NCBI RefSeq assembly: GCF_030372065.1
Contig: NZ_JAUDEA010000003.1
Coordinates: forward strand, 1-64,000
Reading direction: 5' to 3'
Source: Thermophilibacter provencensis
Lineage (GTDB): Bacteria > Actinomycetota > Coriobacteriia > Coriobacteriales > Atopobiaceae
Length of the DNA: 64,000 nt
Shown: positions 43,652 through 51,971 of the stretch, piece by piece
Position numbering within the stretch: position 1 is the stretch's first letter
Layout: each line of letters starts with the position of its first letter
Program-made: the position numbers and the translations under genes
The notes under the pieces: generated by a model
Seen by the model: only the letters and a program-made list of their open reading frames with translations
Told to the model about the DNA's origin: nothing
The model's database searches: none

Positions 43652-44167
43652 TCAGTCCAGGGCAAGGGCGCCGAGCCACCCCCAGCGCGGCTCGCTCGCC
43701 ACGCCATACGCGCTCAGCCACAGCTCAAGCGGTACGCTCCGCACATGCCCGCCCACGCAGTCCATCACAAGGCCGTCGCCCGCGTAGAGCCCCACGTGCC
43801 CGTGGTCCCAGCCGCCGGTGCCGTACGGGTGGCGCCCAACGGCAACGATCATGCCCACGAGCAGGTCTGCCGCGTCCGTCCGCGAGCAGAACCCGTCGTA
43901 GAGCTCGCGCGCATCGCCGCTCACATACCCCATGCCCAGCCGAGAGAAGGCGCGCTCCACCCACGCCGCGCAGAGGTCCTCGCCCATCGGGGCGGTCCCG
44001 TGCACGCACGCCACCAATCGGCGCTGCAGCGCCCCGGCGTCCATGAGCGCCTGGGGCTCGTGGCCCGCGGGCACCTCTCGCCATGCGGGCTGGCCAAAGC
44101 TCGTGGTCACGCCGTCGGCGGCGAGAAGCCCGCGCGCCCGCAGCGCCGCAAGAAACCGCTCGCGCAC
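43652..44167 (-). CDS. NlpC/P60- or CHAP-like cysteine peptidase/amidase
   Basis: 171 residues from GTG at 44167 (GAGGGGAGAAGAAC upstream); an ATG at 44191 without a ribosome site would give 179 residues. The probable catalytic cysteine is in LCAAWVERAF, and the histidine in DHGHVGLYAGDGLVMDCVGG, which also forms the expected strand pair. This is the layout of the papain-like NlpC/P60 or CHAP group that cuts peptidoglycan peptides. No signal peptide is present, which is unusual for a wall hydrolase; it may be a cytoplasmic processing enzyme or a release factor. It diverges from galE. Confidence 0.72.
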   Translation of the reverse strand: MRERFLAALRARGLLAADGVTTSFGQPAWREVPAGHEPQALMDAGALQRRLVACVHGTAPMGEDLCAAWVERAFSRLGMGYVSGDARELYDGFCSRTDAADLLVGMIVAVGRHPYGTGGWDHGHVGLYAGDGLVMDCVGGHVRSVPLELWLSAYGVASEPRWGWLGALALD

Positions 44168-44368
44168 GTTCTTCTCCCCTCTCGAGCGCATGGCCAGACG
44201 CCAAACCGGCCGGCACCCATAGGAACCGCCCCACGTGACAGATTATGGCAAAACGCCTCCGTCGGCAGCCCACCCGCACGCGCGCAAGCTCCTAACAGCG
44301 CCGGCCGTCGTATACTAATCCGCAGGGGGAAATCCACAAGAAGAGCTCACCACAACGAAAGGACTTCC

Positions 44369-45424
44369 ATGAGCGAGAAGATCGCGCCTCAGGACACCTG
44401 CGTGCTCGTGACCGGCGGCGCCGGCTTTATTGGCAGCCACACCGTCGTTGAGCTGCTCCAAGGCGGCTACCAGGTCGTTATTGTGGACGACCTCTCCAAC
44501 GCCTCCCCCAAGGTCTGCGACCGCATCAAGACCATCGTGGGCGACGGGGCGGCCAGGAACCTCACTTTCTACGAGGCTGACGTCAACGACCGCGCCGCCC
44601 TCTCCAAGATCTTTGACGCCCACCACCCGAGCCGCGTGATCCACTTTGCCGGCTACAAGGCCGTGGGCGAGTCCGTCACCAAGCCCATCGAGTACTACGC
44701 CAACAACATCGGCAACACGCTCACGCTGGTGGACGTCATGCGCGAGCACGGCTGCAAGTCCATCATCTTCTCCAGCTCCGCCACCGTCTACGGCGACCCG
44801 GACTCCCTCCCCCTCACCGAGGAGAGCCCCAAGAAGCCGGCGACCAACCCCTACGGCTGGACCAAGTGGATGATCGAGCAGATCCTCACGGACCTCCACA
44901 CCGCCGACCCCGAGTGGAACGTCGTGCTGCTGCGCTACTTCAACCCCATCGGCGCGCACCCCTCGGGCCTCATGGGCGAGGACCCCAAGGGCATCCCCAA
45001 CAACCTCGTGCCCTACGTCGCGCAGACCGCCATCGGCAAGCGCGACGCCGTGCACGTCTTTGGCAATGACTACGACACCCCCGACGGCACCGGCGTGCGC
45101 GACTACATCCACGTGGTGGACCTCGCCTCCGGCCACGCCGCGGCGCTCGCATGGATGAACGGCCGCACGGGCGTGGAGATCTTCAACCTCGGCACGGGCA
45201 CGGGCACCTCGGTGCTCCAGATCATCAAGGCGTTCTCCGCCGCCTGCGGCCACGAGATCCCCTACGTCATCGAGCCGCGCCGCGCCGGCGACGTCACGGC
45301 CAACTACGCCGACTGCTCCAAGGCACGCGAGGAGATGGGCTGGGAGGCCAAGTTCAACATCGAGGACATGTGCCGCGACTCCTGGAACTGGCAGTCCAAG
45401 AACCCCAACGGCTACGAGGGCTAG
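44369..45424 (+). CDS. galE: UDP-glucose 4-epimerase GalE
   Basis: 351 residues; GAAAGGA precedes the ATG and a TATACT box lies at 44311-44316. The NAD-binding motif is TGGAGFIGSHTVVELL, the catalytic Ser/Tyr/Lys residues are in FSSSATVYG and NPYGWTKWMIE, and the C-terminus has the GalE pattern IFNLGTGTGTSVLQII. It interconverts UDP-glucose and UDP-galactose for galactose use and envelope sugars. A polyprenyl synthase gene follows after 15 bases. Confidence 0.96.
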   Translation: MSEKIAPQDTCVLVTGGAGFIGSHTVVELLQGGYQVVIVDDLSNASPKVCDRIKTIVGDGAARNLTFYEADVNDRAALSKIFDAHHPSRVIHFAGYKAVGESVTKPIEYYANNIGNTLTLVDVMREHGCKSIIFSSSATVYGDPDSLPLTEESPKKPATNPYGWTKWMIEQILTDLHTADPEWNVVLLRYFNPIGAHPSGLMGEDPKGIPNNLVPYVAQTAIGKRDAVHVFGNDYDTPDGTGVRDYIHVVDLASGHAAALAWMNGRTGVEIFNLGTGTGTSVLQIIKAFSAACGHEIPYVIEPRRAGDVTANYADCSKAREEMGWEAKFNIEDMCRDSWNWQSKNPNGYEG

Positions 45425-45439
45425 GCAGCGAGAAGAACC

Positions 45440-46483
45440 ATGGAAGAGCGCTTCGTCACCTACCTCACAGAGCGGCTGCCCCTCGTTGAGCGGGCGCTCG
45501 CCGACGCCGCGGCCGCGCCGCTCACCGACGGCCCCGCGGCGCGCGACCTCAACCGCTACCTCTACGCCCCGCTCTCGCGCTTCACCGCCTCGGGCGGCAA
45601 GCGCGTGCGCCCCGTGCTCGCGCTTCTGGGCGCCGAGGCCGTGAGCGGACATGCCGAGGACGCGCTCTCCTGCGCGGTTGCCGTGGAGCTCTTCCAGAGC
45701 GCGGCGCTCATCCACGACGACATCGCCGACGAGGGCGAGCTGCGCCGCGGCGAGCCCTGCCTGCACCGCGTTGAGGGTGAGGGACTGGCGATAAACGCCG
45801 GCGACCTGGCGCTCACCCAGGTCTTTGAGGTGGTTCTCGCCGACGAGGCGCTTCCCGCGGACCGCAGGCTCCGCGCGCTCCGCGAGCTGGTGCGCATGGA
45901 GCGCCACACGCTCGAGGGCCAGGCGCTCGACCTCGGCTGGGTGCGCGACGCGCGCTGGGACGTCACCACCGAGGACTACCTCTACATGGTCACGAGCAAG
46001 ACCTCGTGGTACTCCGCCGCCATCCCACTTTACGTGGGCGCGCTCGTGGGCGGGGGCTCCGAGGAGGCCGCGCGGGGGCTCCTCGAGCTGGGGCTCACCG
46101 CCGGCGTTGCCTTCCAGCTTGCCGACGACCTGCTCAACCTCGTCGGTGACGCCGAGGCGCAGGGCAAGGACCTCCGCTCGGACATCACCGAGGGCAAGCG
46201 CACGCTCGCCGTGGTGTGGGCGCTCGAGCACCTTGAGGGAGCTGAGCGGGAGGAGCTCGTGGCACTTCTCGCCAGCGGCACGTCGGACGCCGCAGAGCTC
46301 GCGCGAGCCGTCGAGCTCATTGAGCTTGGCGGGGGCATCGCGCGCTGCCAGGAGCTCGCGCACGAGATGGCGGAGCGCGCCAAGGAGGGCGCCCGGGCGC
46401 TCGCAGACGCGGGTCACATCACAGTTGAGGCTCGCGACCTGCTCGTATCTATGTCAGACTTCTTCGTGGAGCGCGCGGGCTAG
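45440..46483 (+). CDS. Polyprenyl (geranylgeranyl/heptaprenyl-type) diphosphate synthase
   Basis: 347 residues. The first aspartate-rich motif is LIHDDIADEGELRRGEP (DDxxD at about residue 96), the second is FQLADDLLNLVGDAEAQGKD, in which the last Asp of DDxxD is Asn. GGKRVRPVLALL binds diphosphate. Chain length cannot be decided; menaquinone or undecaprenyl precursors are possible. The only purine run before the ATG is GAGAAGAACC, the same word as before ecfA. It is likely cotranscribed with galE. Confidence 0.9.
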   Translation: MEERFVTYLTERLPLVERALADAAAAPLTDGPAARDLNRYLYAPLSRFTASGGKRVRPVLALLGAEAVSGHAEDALSCAVAVELFQSAALIHDDIADEGELRRGEPCLHRVEGEGLAINAGDLALTQVFEVVLADEALPADRRLRALRELVRMERHTLEGQALDLGWVRDARWDVTTEDYLYMVTSKTSWYSAAIPLYVGALVGGGSEEAARGLLELGLTAGVAFQLADDLLNLVGDAEAQGKDLRSDITEGKRTLAVVWALEHLEGAEREELVALLASGTSDAAELARAVELIELGGGIARCQELAHEMAERAKEGARALADAGHITVEARDLLVSMSDFFVERAG

Positions 46484-46515
46484 CCCGCTCCACCCCACGC
46501 GTTATAGGAGAGGCA

Positions 46516-47433
46516 ATGGAAGCAATCAGGGAAGGCGCAACGGGCGCAGCCGTCGAGGACATCCAGGAGCGACTCTGCTCGACGGGCTATCAGGTTGACG
46601 ACGCGGAGCGCAGCGAGAAGCACTTTGGCCGCTCGACCGCCACCGCCGTCGCGCGGTTCCGCCTCGATCACGGGCTCTCGCTCGGGGACGAGGTTGACGC
46701 CCCCACCTGGTCCGCGCTCGTCGACGAGTGCTACGAGCTCGGTGACCGCACCCTCTACCTGCGTCTCCCCAACTTCCATGGCAACGACGTCCGCCAGCTG
46801 CAGGAGCGCCTGAACGTGCTCGGCTTCTCCTGCGGGCCCGTGGACGGCACCTACGGCGTGCACACCGAGGCCGCGGTGAAGCTCTTCCAGGAGAGCATCG
46901 GTGCCCTGGCCGACGGCATGGCGTTTCAGGACACCTTTGACGCCGTCGAGCGCCTGCGCCACGTCTGGGGCGGAAAGCCCGCCAACGGGCCGCACCCGCA
47001 GGGCTCCATGGGCTTTGCGCGCGCGGCGAGCGTGCTGGAGGACGCCGGCATCGCCATCGCCGCCGAGGACCCCATCTCGCGCAACGTGGCAGGCCGCATC
47101 TGGAACCTCGCGCACGCCACCGTGGAGGGCTGCTCGCTCGAGCTCGTGAACCTGGGCATGGAGACAAGCTCGGGCGCCCGCGTCCTCATCGTCCTCTCCG
47201 CCGAGCCACTGCCGGACAACGTGGCCGCCGGCGTGGGCAACATCATGCTCGACGACATCGACACGCTGCCCCGGCGCATGCGCTCCGCCATCCAGAGCTC
47301 GGAGGCCGAGCCGCGCACCGTGCGCGTTGAGCTGCCCGTGGGCACCGCCGCCTTCACCGTGAGCGACGCGCAGACCTTTGCCGTGCTGCTGCTCGACGCC
47401 ATCTGCGCCGCCTTCGACCGCCTGGAGCTGTAG
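46516..47433 (+). CDS. Protein with two peptidoglycan-binding-like domains
   Basis: 305 residues; TAGGAGAGGC precedes the ATG. Two PG_binding_1 repeats: residues about 5-75 (GATGAAVEDIQERLCSTGYQVD...FGRSTATAVARF) and about 85-145 (GNDVRQLQERLNVLGFSCGPVDGTYGVHTEAAVKLFQ). The remaining 150 residues (from GFARAASVLEDAGIAIAAED) resemble an amidase/SpoIID-like alpha/beta domain without clear catalytic residues. No signal peptide is present. The type occurs widely in Coriobacteriia next to wall genes; the function is unknown. Confidence 0.8.
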   Translation: MEAIREGATGAAVEDIQERLCSTGYQVDDAERSEKHFGRSTATAVARFRLDHGLSLGDEVDAPTWSALVDECYELGDRTLYLRLPNFHGNDVRQLQERLNVLGFSCGPVDGTYGVHTEAAVKLFQESIGALADGMAFQDTFDAVERLRHVWGGKPANGPHPQGSMGFARAASVLEDAGIAIAAEDPISRNVAGRIWNLAHATVEGCSLELVNLGMETSSGARVLIVLSAEPLPDNVAAGVGNIMLDDIDTLPRRMRSAIQSSEAEPRTVRVELPVGTAAFTVSDAQTFAVLLLDAICAAFDRLEL

Positions 47434-47468
47434 TCGCGCGCCGAGGTCCTTCTCGCCGGCGCATCCGT

Positions 47469-47546
47469 CAGGTGTATCCGCCAGGTGTATCCGTTAGGTG
47501 TATCCGCCAGATACATTCGCCAGGTGTATCCTCCAGGTGTATTCCC
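47469..47546. repeat. Tandem array of 13-bp CAGGTGTATCCGC units
   Basis: Six adjacent 13-bp units, four of them identical to CAGGTGTATCCGC except for one to two bases. Further degenerate copies follow in the opposite orientation (GAATACACCTGG, AATGCACCTGGCG, AATACACCTGAC) up to 47640. Confidence 0.88.
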
Positions 47547-47572
47547 ACGTGAATACACCTGGCGCGTTTTTA
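47533..47572 (+). terminator. Intrinsic terminator formed by the 13-bp repeats
   Basis: CCAGGTGTATTC pairs with GAATACACCTGG over 12 bases with a six-base loop, then CGCGTTTTTA. The last tandem unit supplies the left arm. It would stop transcription from the peptidoglycan-binding-protein gene. Confidence 0.7.
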
Positions 47573-47695
47573 TCGGCGTGAGAATGCATCTAACGGGATT
47601 TTGCCGTGCAACGGAATGCACCTGGCGAATACACCTGACAAGTACCGTCAAACAGAGAGGGGACCGGCAAAGCCCGTCCCCTCGTAGCGTGAGGA

Positions 47696-47770
47696 TGGCA
47701 GGGGTAGTAGGATTCGAACCCACATTGATGGCACCAAAAACCACTGTCCTAACCATTGGACGATACCCCT
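47696..47770 (-). tRNA. tRNA-Gln (anticodon UUG)
   Basis: 75 bases including an encoded CCA. Acceptor stem AGGGGTA/TACCCCT; D arm TCCAATGGTTAGGA; anticodon loop TTTTGGT with anticodon TTG; T arm GTGGGTTCGAATCCTAC. A TACAAT box lies on the minus strand about 11 bases upstream of the gene. It converges with no gene and sits between the 13-bp array and glmU. Confidence 0.95.
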
Positions 47771-47871
47771 GTGCGGATGCATTGTATCAAGAAGCCGCGC
47801 CCGCCGGGCCGTGACGTTCTGAGTTATCATAGGCACGTAAAGGGACACACGCGTCGCTTGGAGGCTACCCA

Positions 47872-49263
47872 ATGCCCATGACCGCGATCATCCTCGCCGC
47901 CGGCGAGGGAACGCGCATGAAGTCCCGTCACCCCAAGGTAATGCACAAGCTTCTCGACCGACCGCTCGTCTCATGGGTCACGCGCGCCGCGCGCGAGGCC
48001 GGAGCCGAGCGCATCGTCGTGGTCGTGGGACACGGTGCAGACGAGGTGCGGGCTCATCTTGCAAACGAGAAGGGCGTCGAGTGCGTCGAGCAGACCGAGC
48101 GCCTGGGCACCGGCCACGCCGTGCGCGTGGCGCTCGAGGCGACGGGCATCTCCGAGGGCCCGCTGCTCATTCTCAACGGGGACGGGCCGCTCGTCGAGCC
48201 CGAGACCCTGCGCCGCCTGATCGCCCCCATCGAGACGGGCGACGCCGCGGAGGCCATCCTCACCTGGATCCCGGAGAACCCCTTCGGCTACGGCCGCCTG
48301 GAGTTTGACGCCGAGGGCTCCGTCACGCGCATCATCGAGCAGAAGGACTGCACGCCCGAGCAGGCAGCCACGCTCACCTCCTGCAACCCGGGGTTCTACG
48401 CGTTTGACGCCGCACTTCTCTCCGCCCACATCGGCGAGCTCTCCACGGAGAACGTGCAGCACGAGTACTACCTCACCGATATGGTGGCCATCCTGCGCGG
48501 CCACGGCCAGCGCGTGGCCGCCGTTCCCACCGAGGACGCCGACGAGCTTCTTGGCGTCAACAGCCGCGCGCAGCTCGCCGAGCTCACGGCCATCGCGCGC
48601 GACCGCATCAACGCGCGCCTCATGGCCGAGGGCGTAACGATCATGGACCCCGCGACCACGTGGGTGGGCCCGGACGTCACCGTTGGCCGCGACACCGTCC
48701 TTCTCCCCATGACCATGCTCTGGGGAAAGACGAGCGTGGGCGAGGAGTGCGTCATCGGCCCCAACACGCGCCTCACCAACTGCACCGTTGCCGACAACGT
48801 CTCCCTGGAGGAGACCGTGGGCGTTGACGTGACCATCGAGAAGGACGTCACCTGCGGGCCGCGCGCGTACCTGCGCGGTGGCGCGCACGTCCTGGAGGGC
48901 GCGCACGTGGGCACGCACGTTGAGATCAAGAACTCCACCATCGGCGTGGGCTCCAAGGTGCCTCACCTCTCCTACATTGGCGACTGCACCATGGGCGCGG
49001 GCGTCAACATTGGCGGCGGCTCCATCACGTGCAACTACGACGGCGTGCACAAGAACCGTACCGTCATTGGCGACAACGTCTTTGTGGGCTCCGACACCAT
49101 GATGGTCGCGCCCGTGAACATCGGCGACGGGGCGCTCGTGGGCGCCAGCTCCTGCGTCACCAAGGACGTCCCTGCCGACGCGCTCTACCTCGAGCGCGCC
49201 GAGCAGCGCATCGTTGAGGGCTATGCAGCCAAGAGACTCGAGAGACTGAGGAGAGAGGCCTAG
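47872..49263 (+). CDS. glmU: Bifunctional GlcN-1-P acetyltransferase / GlcNAc-1-P uridyltransferase GlmU
   Basis: 463 residues. The N-terminal uridyltransferase has AIILAAGEGTRMKSRHPKV; the C-terminal half is a left-handed beta-helix of hexapeptide repeats (VGPDVTVGRDTVLLP, then IGDCTMGAGVNIGGGSITCNYDG with the acetyltransferase region). It makes UDP-GlcNAc for the wall. GGAGG lies seven bases before the ATG. The prs gene starts at the very next base after the stop. Confidence 0.97.
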   Translation: MPMTAIILAAGEGTRMKSRHPKVMHKLLDRPLVSWVTRAAREAGAERIVVVVGHGADEVRAHLANEKGVECVEQTERLGTGHAVRVALEATGISEGPLLILNGDGPLVEPETLRRLIAPIETGDAAEAILTWIPENPFGYGRLEFDAEGSVTRIIEQKDCTPEQAATLTSCNPGFYAFDAALLSAHIGELSTENVQHEYYLTDMVAILRGHGQRVAAVPTEDADELLGVNSRAQLAELTAIARDRINARLMAEGVTIMDPATTWVGPDVTVGRDTVLLPMTMLWGKTSVGEECVIGPNTRLTNCTVADNVSLEETVGVDVTIEKDVTCGPRAYLRGGAHVLEGAHVGTHVEIKNSTIGVGSKVPHLSYIGDCTMGAGVNIGGGSITCNYDGVHKNRTVIGDNVFVGSDTMMVAPVNIGDGALVGASSCVTKDVPADALYLERAEQRIVEGYAAKRLERLRREA

Positions 49264-50262
49264 ATGTACGAGAACCTGAGCGAGCCGATGCCGCTGAAGA
49301 AGGAGATCAAGCTCTACACCGGCACCGGCAACCCCGCACTTTCCCAGAAGATCGCCGACATCCTGCACCTTGAGCTCCAGGGCCTCAAGATCGAGAAGTT
49401 CGCCAACGGCGAGATCTACGCCCGCTTCACCGAGTCCGTCCGCGGCGACGACGTGTTCTTCATCCAGTCCATGTCTGGCGCCAACGTCAACGACCTGCTC
49501 ATGGAGACGCTCGTGGTGGCCGACGCCGCCAAGCGCGCCTCGGTCTCCAAGTTCACCGCCGTCATCCCGCACTACTGCTACGCGCGCCAGGACCGCAAGG
49601 CCGCCTCGCGCGAGCCCATCACCGCGCGCCTCGTGGCCAACATCCTCGAGGCCGCCGGCGTGGACCAGGTCATCACCGTCGACCTGCACCAGGGCCAGAT
49701 CCAGGGCTTCTTTGACGTCCCCGTGACGCACCTCACCGCCCTCTACCTCATTGGCGACTACTTCAAGGGCAAGGACTTCGACTGGGCCAACACCGTGGTG
49801 GTCTCCCCGGACATGGGTCGCGCCAAGGTTGCCAAGCGCCTCGCCGACTACCTGGGCTGCGAGGTGGCCATTGCCCACAAGAGCCGTCCCAAGCACAACG
49901 CGTCCGAGGTCATGGGCATCATCGGCGACATCAAGGGCAAGACCTGCATCGTCAACGACGACATGATCGACACCGCGGGCACGCTCTGCAACTCCGTCCG
50001 CAAGCTCAAGGAGATGGGCGCCGGCGACATCTACGTTTCCGCCACGCACGGCATCTTCTCCGGCGAGGCCATCCAGCGCCTGCAGGACGCCCCGCTCGAG
50101 GAGTGCGTGGTCACCGACATCATCCCCTGCGAGGCGGCCAACAAGCCCGGCTCCAAGATCAAGACCGTCTCCGTTGCCAACGAGCTCGCCGAGGCCATCA
50201 ACAGCGTCTACATGCGCCGCTCGGTCTCCGAGATCTTTGGCGGCACCGGCGCCGAGATCTAA
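49264..50262 (+). CDS. prs: Ribose-phosphate pyrophosphokinase (PRPP synthase)
   Basis: 332 residues. Class I PRPP synthase: YTGTGNPALSQKIADIL, the metal-binding HYCYARQDRKAASREPI loop, DLHQGQIQGFFDVPV, and the PRPP-binding motif VNDDMIDTAGTL. It makes PRPP from ribose-5-phosphate and ATP for nucleotide, His, Trp and NAD synthesis. The ATG follows the glmU stop with no gap (TAGATG), the common actinobacterial glmU-prs arrangement; the ribosome binding site GAGAGAGG is inside glmU. Confidence 0.97.
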   Translation: MYENLSEPMPLKKEIKLYTGTGNPALSQKIADILHLELQGLKIEKFANGEIYARFTESVRGDDVFFIQSMSGANVNDLLMETLVVADAAKRASVSKFTAVIPHYCYARQDRKAASREPITARLVANILEAAGVDQVITVDLHQGQIQGFFDVPVTHLTALYLIGDYFKGKDFDWANTVVVSPDMGRAKVAKRLADYLGCEVAIAHKSRPKHNASEVMGIIGDIKGKTCIVNDDMIDTAGTLCNSVRKLKEMGAGDIYVSATHGIFSGEAIQRLQDAPLEECVVTDIIPCEAANKPGSKIKTVSVANELAEAINSVYMRRSVSEIFGGTGAEI

Positions 50263-50287
50263 GGGCGCACGGCGAGAAGAACCCGCA

Positions 50288-50317
50288 GCGGGGTCGCCTT
50301 CGGGCGGCCCCGCTTTT
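50288..50317 (+). terminator. Intrinsic terminator after prs
   Basis: GCGGGGTCGCC pairs with GGCGGCCCCGC around the stable TTCG loop, followed by TTTTCTC. GGCGAGAAGAACC precedes it, and further CTTCTCGGCGCG words follow. Confidence 0.85.
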
Positions 50318-50376
50318 CTCGGCGCGCTCTTCTCGGCGCGTCGTCCTTCTCGCCCCCCCCCTATTGCCCTCCCTCT

Positions 50377-50483
50377 GAGGGTATGTACACAGTTAAAAGT
50401 TTTTACGAACGGTGAGACTTACGTTTCCGCTGGTCAGGAGCTTGCGAGAAGTGCATCAGGTTTTGAATTGTGTACATACCCTC
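50377..50483. repeat. 107-bp element with 15-bp terminal inverted repeats
   Basis: GAGGGTATGTACACA at the left faces a perfect TGTGTACATACCCTC at the right. The interior is more AT-rich than the flanks, without an ORF. No direct target repeats could be made out. Size resembles the E elements but the ends are different. Confidence 0.8.
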
Positions 50484-50548
50484 GCGGCATGCTCCGGTCG
50501 ACGTGCGCTACACTGGGGCTACGAGACTCAGGCAGAAAGGCGGTTCTC

Positions 50549-51124
50549 ATGCTGAAGATGATGCGCGGGGCGCTCCTTGCCGCGGGCGCGGTTGCGCTCA
50601 CGCTCACGGGATGCGCGCCGGAAGCCCCCGCGGACACCCCGACGGACGACCCCGCCCAGGAGACGGTCGTCGAGGACGTGCCCGCCGAGGAGGACGGCCA
50701 ACCCGAGACGCCCTCCAACGAGACGCCCGCCGAGGACGAGCCCTCCGAGCCCAAGGACGTCCAGCCCGACCAGGCCATCATGGACTCGATGACCTGCGAG
50801 GCGTTTAGCCCCGAGCTCCTCGAGCAGATCACCTTGCGCTTTGGCGCGCCGCAGCAGGGCGTCTCCGTCCTCGTTGACGACCACAATCTCACGGACGACA
50901 TCTGGTGGGTGGTGGTCATGACCCACCCCTCGCCGAGCGGCCAGACGTTCATCCGCTCCGCCTACCTCACCAACGCCCTGCAGCTCGACTACATCAGCGA
51001 CGGCCTGTGGATCGAGCTCCCGAGCGAGAACCGCTGGCAAAACGTCAGCTGGGAGGGCGAGCTGCTCGTGCGCGGCCAGTCCGCGCTCACCAAGGCCATA
51101 GACTTCCTCGACACCTCTGCTTAG
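50549..51124 (+). CDS. Lipoprotein of unknown function
   Basis: 191 residues; GAAAGGCGG lies upstream of the ATG. Lipoprotein signal LLAAGAVALTLTGCAP with lipobox cysteine at about residue 22. A 50-residue Pro/Glu/Asp-rich linker follows, then a compact domain (SPELLEQITLRFGAPQQG... WWVVVMTHPSPSGQTFIRSAYLTNALQLDYISDGLWIELPS). No known family. It ends seven bases before pth and is probably cotranscribed with it. Confidence 0.7.
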   Translation: MLKMMRGALLAAGAVALTLTGCAPEAPADTPTDDPAQETVVEDVPAEEDGQPETPSNETPAEDEPSEPKDVQPDQAIMDSMTCEAFSPELLEQITLRFGAPQQGVSVLVDDHNLTDDIWWVVVMTHPSPSGQTFIRSAYLTNALQLDYISDGLWIELPSENRWQNVSWEGELLVRGQSALTKAIDFLDTSA

Positions 51125-51131
51125 GACCACC

Positions 51132-51707
51132 ATGCCCGAGAAGCGCCCGGCGGCCAAGCCCGCCGCCATCAGAATCGTCTGCGGCCTCGGCAACCCCGAC
51201 GCCGAGTACGCCCGCACGCGCCACAACGCCGGCTTTGCCACCATCGACGCCGTGGCGGCGCGCCGCGGCGTGAGCTACTGGAAGTCCGAGGCGGGGGCCC
51301 AGGTGGCCTCGATTACCGTTGTCGATAAGGACGGCGAGAAGCGCGAGGTTCTTCTCGCCAAGCCGATGAGCTACATGAACACCTCCGGCGGGCCGCTCTC
51401 CAAGCTTGCTCGCGCCCACCACATGCGACCCGAGGAGATTCTGGTTGTCCACGACGAGGTGGACCTGCCCGCAGGCGAGGTCAGGCTCAAGCTGGGCGGC
51501 GGCCTCAACGCGCACAACGGGCTGCGTTCCATCGCCGACAAGCTCGGCAGCCGCGACTTTGCGCGCGTGCAGTTTGGCATTGGTCGGCCGCCCGGGCGCA
51601 TGGCGGTGGCCGACTACGTGCTGCGCGAGCTCAAGGGCGCCTTCCTCGAGGACTTTGAGCTCACCGTCGAGCGCGCCGCCGACCTCGTGGAGGACGTCCT
51701 GCGCTAG
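51132..51707 (+). CDS. pth: Peptidyl-tRNA hydrolase Pth
   Basis: 191 residues. Family motifs: IVCGLGNPDAEYARTRHNAGF with the catalytic His in RHNAGF, KPMSYMNTSGG, HDEVDLPAGEVRLKLGGGLNAHNGLRSI. It releases peptides from tRNA after drop-off. AGGACCACC is a weak ribosome site; coupling to the preceding lipoprotein gene is likely. Hairpin F4 starts two bases after the stop. Confidence 0.96.
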   Translation: MPEKRPAAKPAAIRIVCGLGNPDAEYARTRHNAGFATIDAVAARRGVSYWKSEAGAQVASITVVDKDGEKREVLLAKPMSYMNTSGGPLSKLARAHHMRPEEILVVHDEVDLPAGEVRLKLGGGLNAHNGLRSIADKLGSRDFARVQFGIGRPPGRMAVADYVLRELKGAFLEDFELTVERAADLVEDVLR

Positions 51708-51708
51708 C

Positions 51709-51833
51709 GGGCAAGTCATGACAAAGGTGACAGGGTTGACAAAGGTGACAGGGTAGATTGTCATCATGAAACCCATGATGACAATCTACCCTGTCACCTT
51801 TGTCAACCCTGTCACCTTTGTCATGACTTGCCC
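51709..51833. repeat. Giant perfect hairpin F4 (60-bp arms, 5-base loop)
   Basis: Arms 51709-51768 and 51774-51833 are perfectly complementary around AAACC. Each arm contains two tandem copies of TGACAAAGGTGACAGGGT. The stem tip reads GTCATCATG instead of GTCACCATG in other copies, with the change mirrored on the other arm. It lies between pth and nfnA. Confidence 0.95.
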
Positions 51834-51873
51834 CGTCGCCCCTGCCGTCCGCCGCTCTTCTCGCCCGCCCACG

Positions 51874-51901
51874 TTGGATTGCGCGTGCGCTGGGGTACAA
51901 T
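51874..51901 (+). promoter_or_regulatory. Promoter of nfnAB
   Basis: TTGGAT (51874-51879) and TACAAT (51896-51901) with a 16-base spacer. The start lies about 65 bases before the nfnA ATG. Confidence 0.55.
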
Positions 51902-51971
51902 GAGGGGTGTTGGAAAGGCCCAGCACAGGGCCGCCAAATCTCAGAGGGAATGCAGGAGAGGAGTTCGGTTA

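Noticed and set aside
47469-47546. 13-bp tandem units considered as CRISPR or iteron origin
   Set aside because: No spacers, no replication initiator gene nearby, and reverse copies form a terminator.
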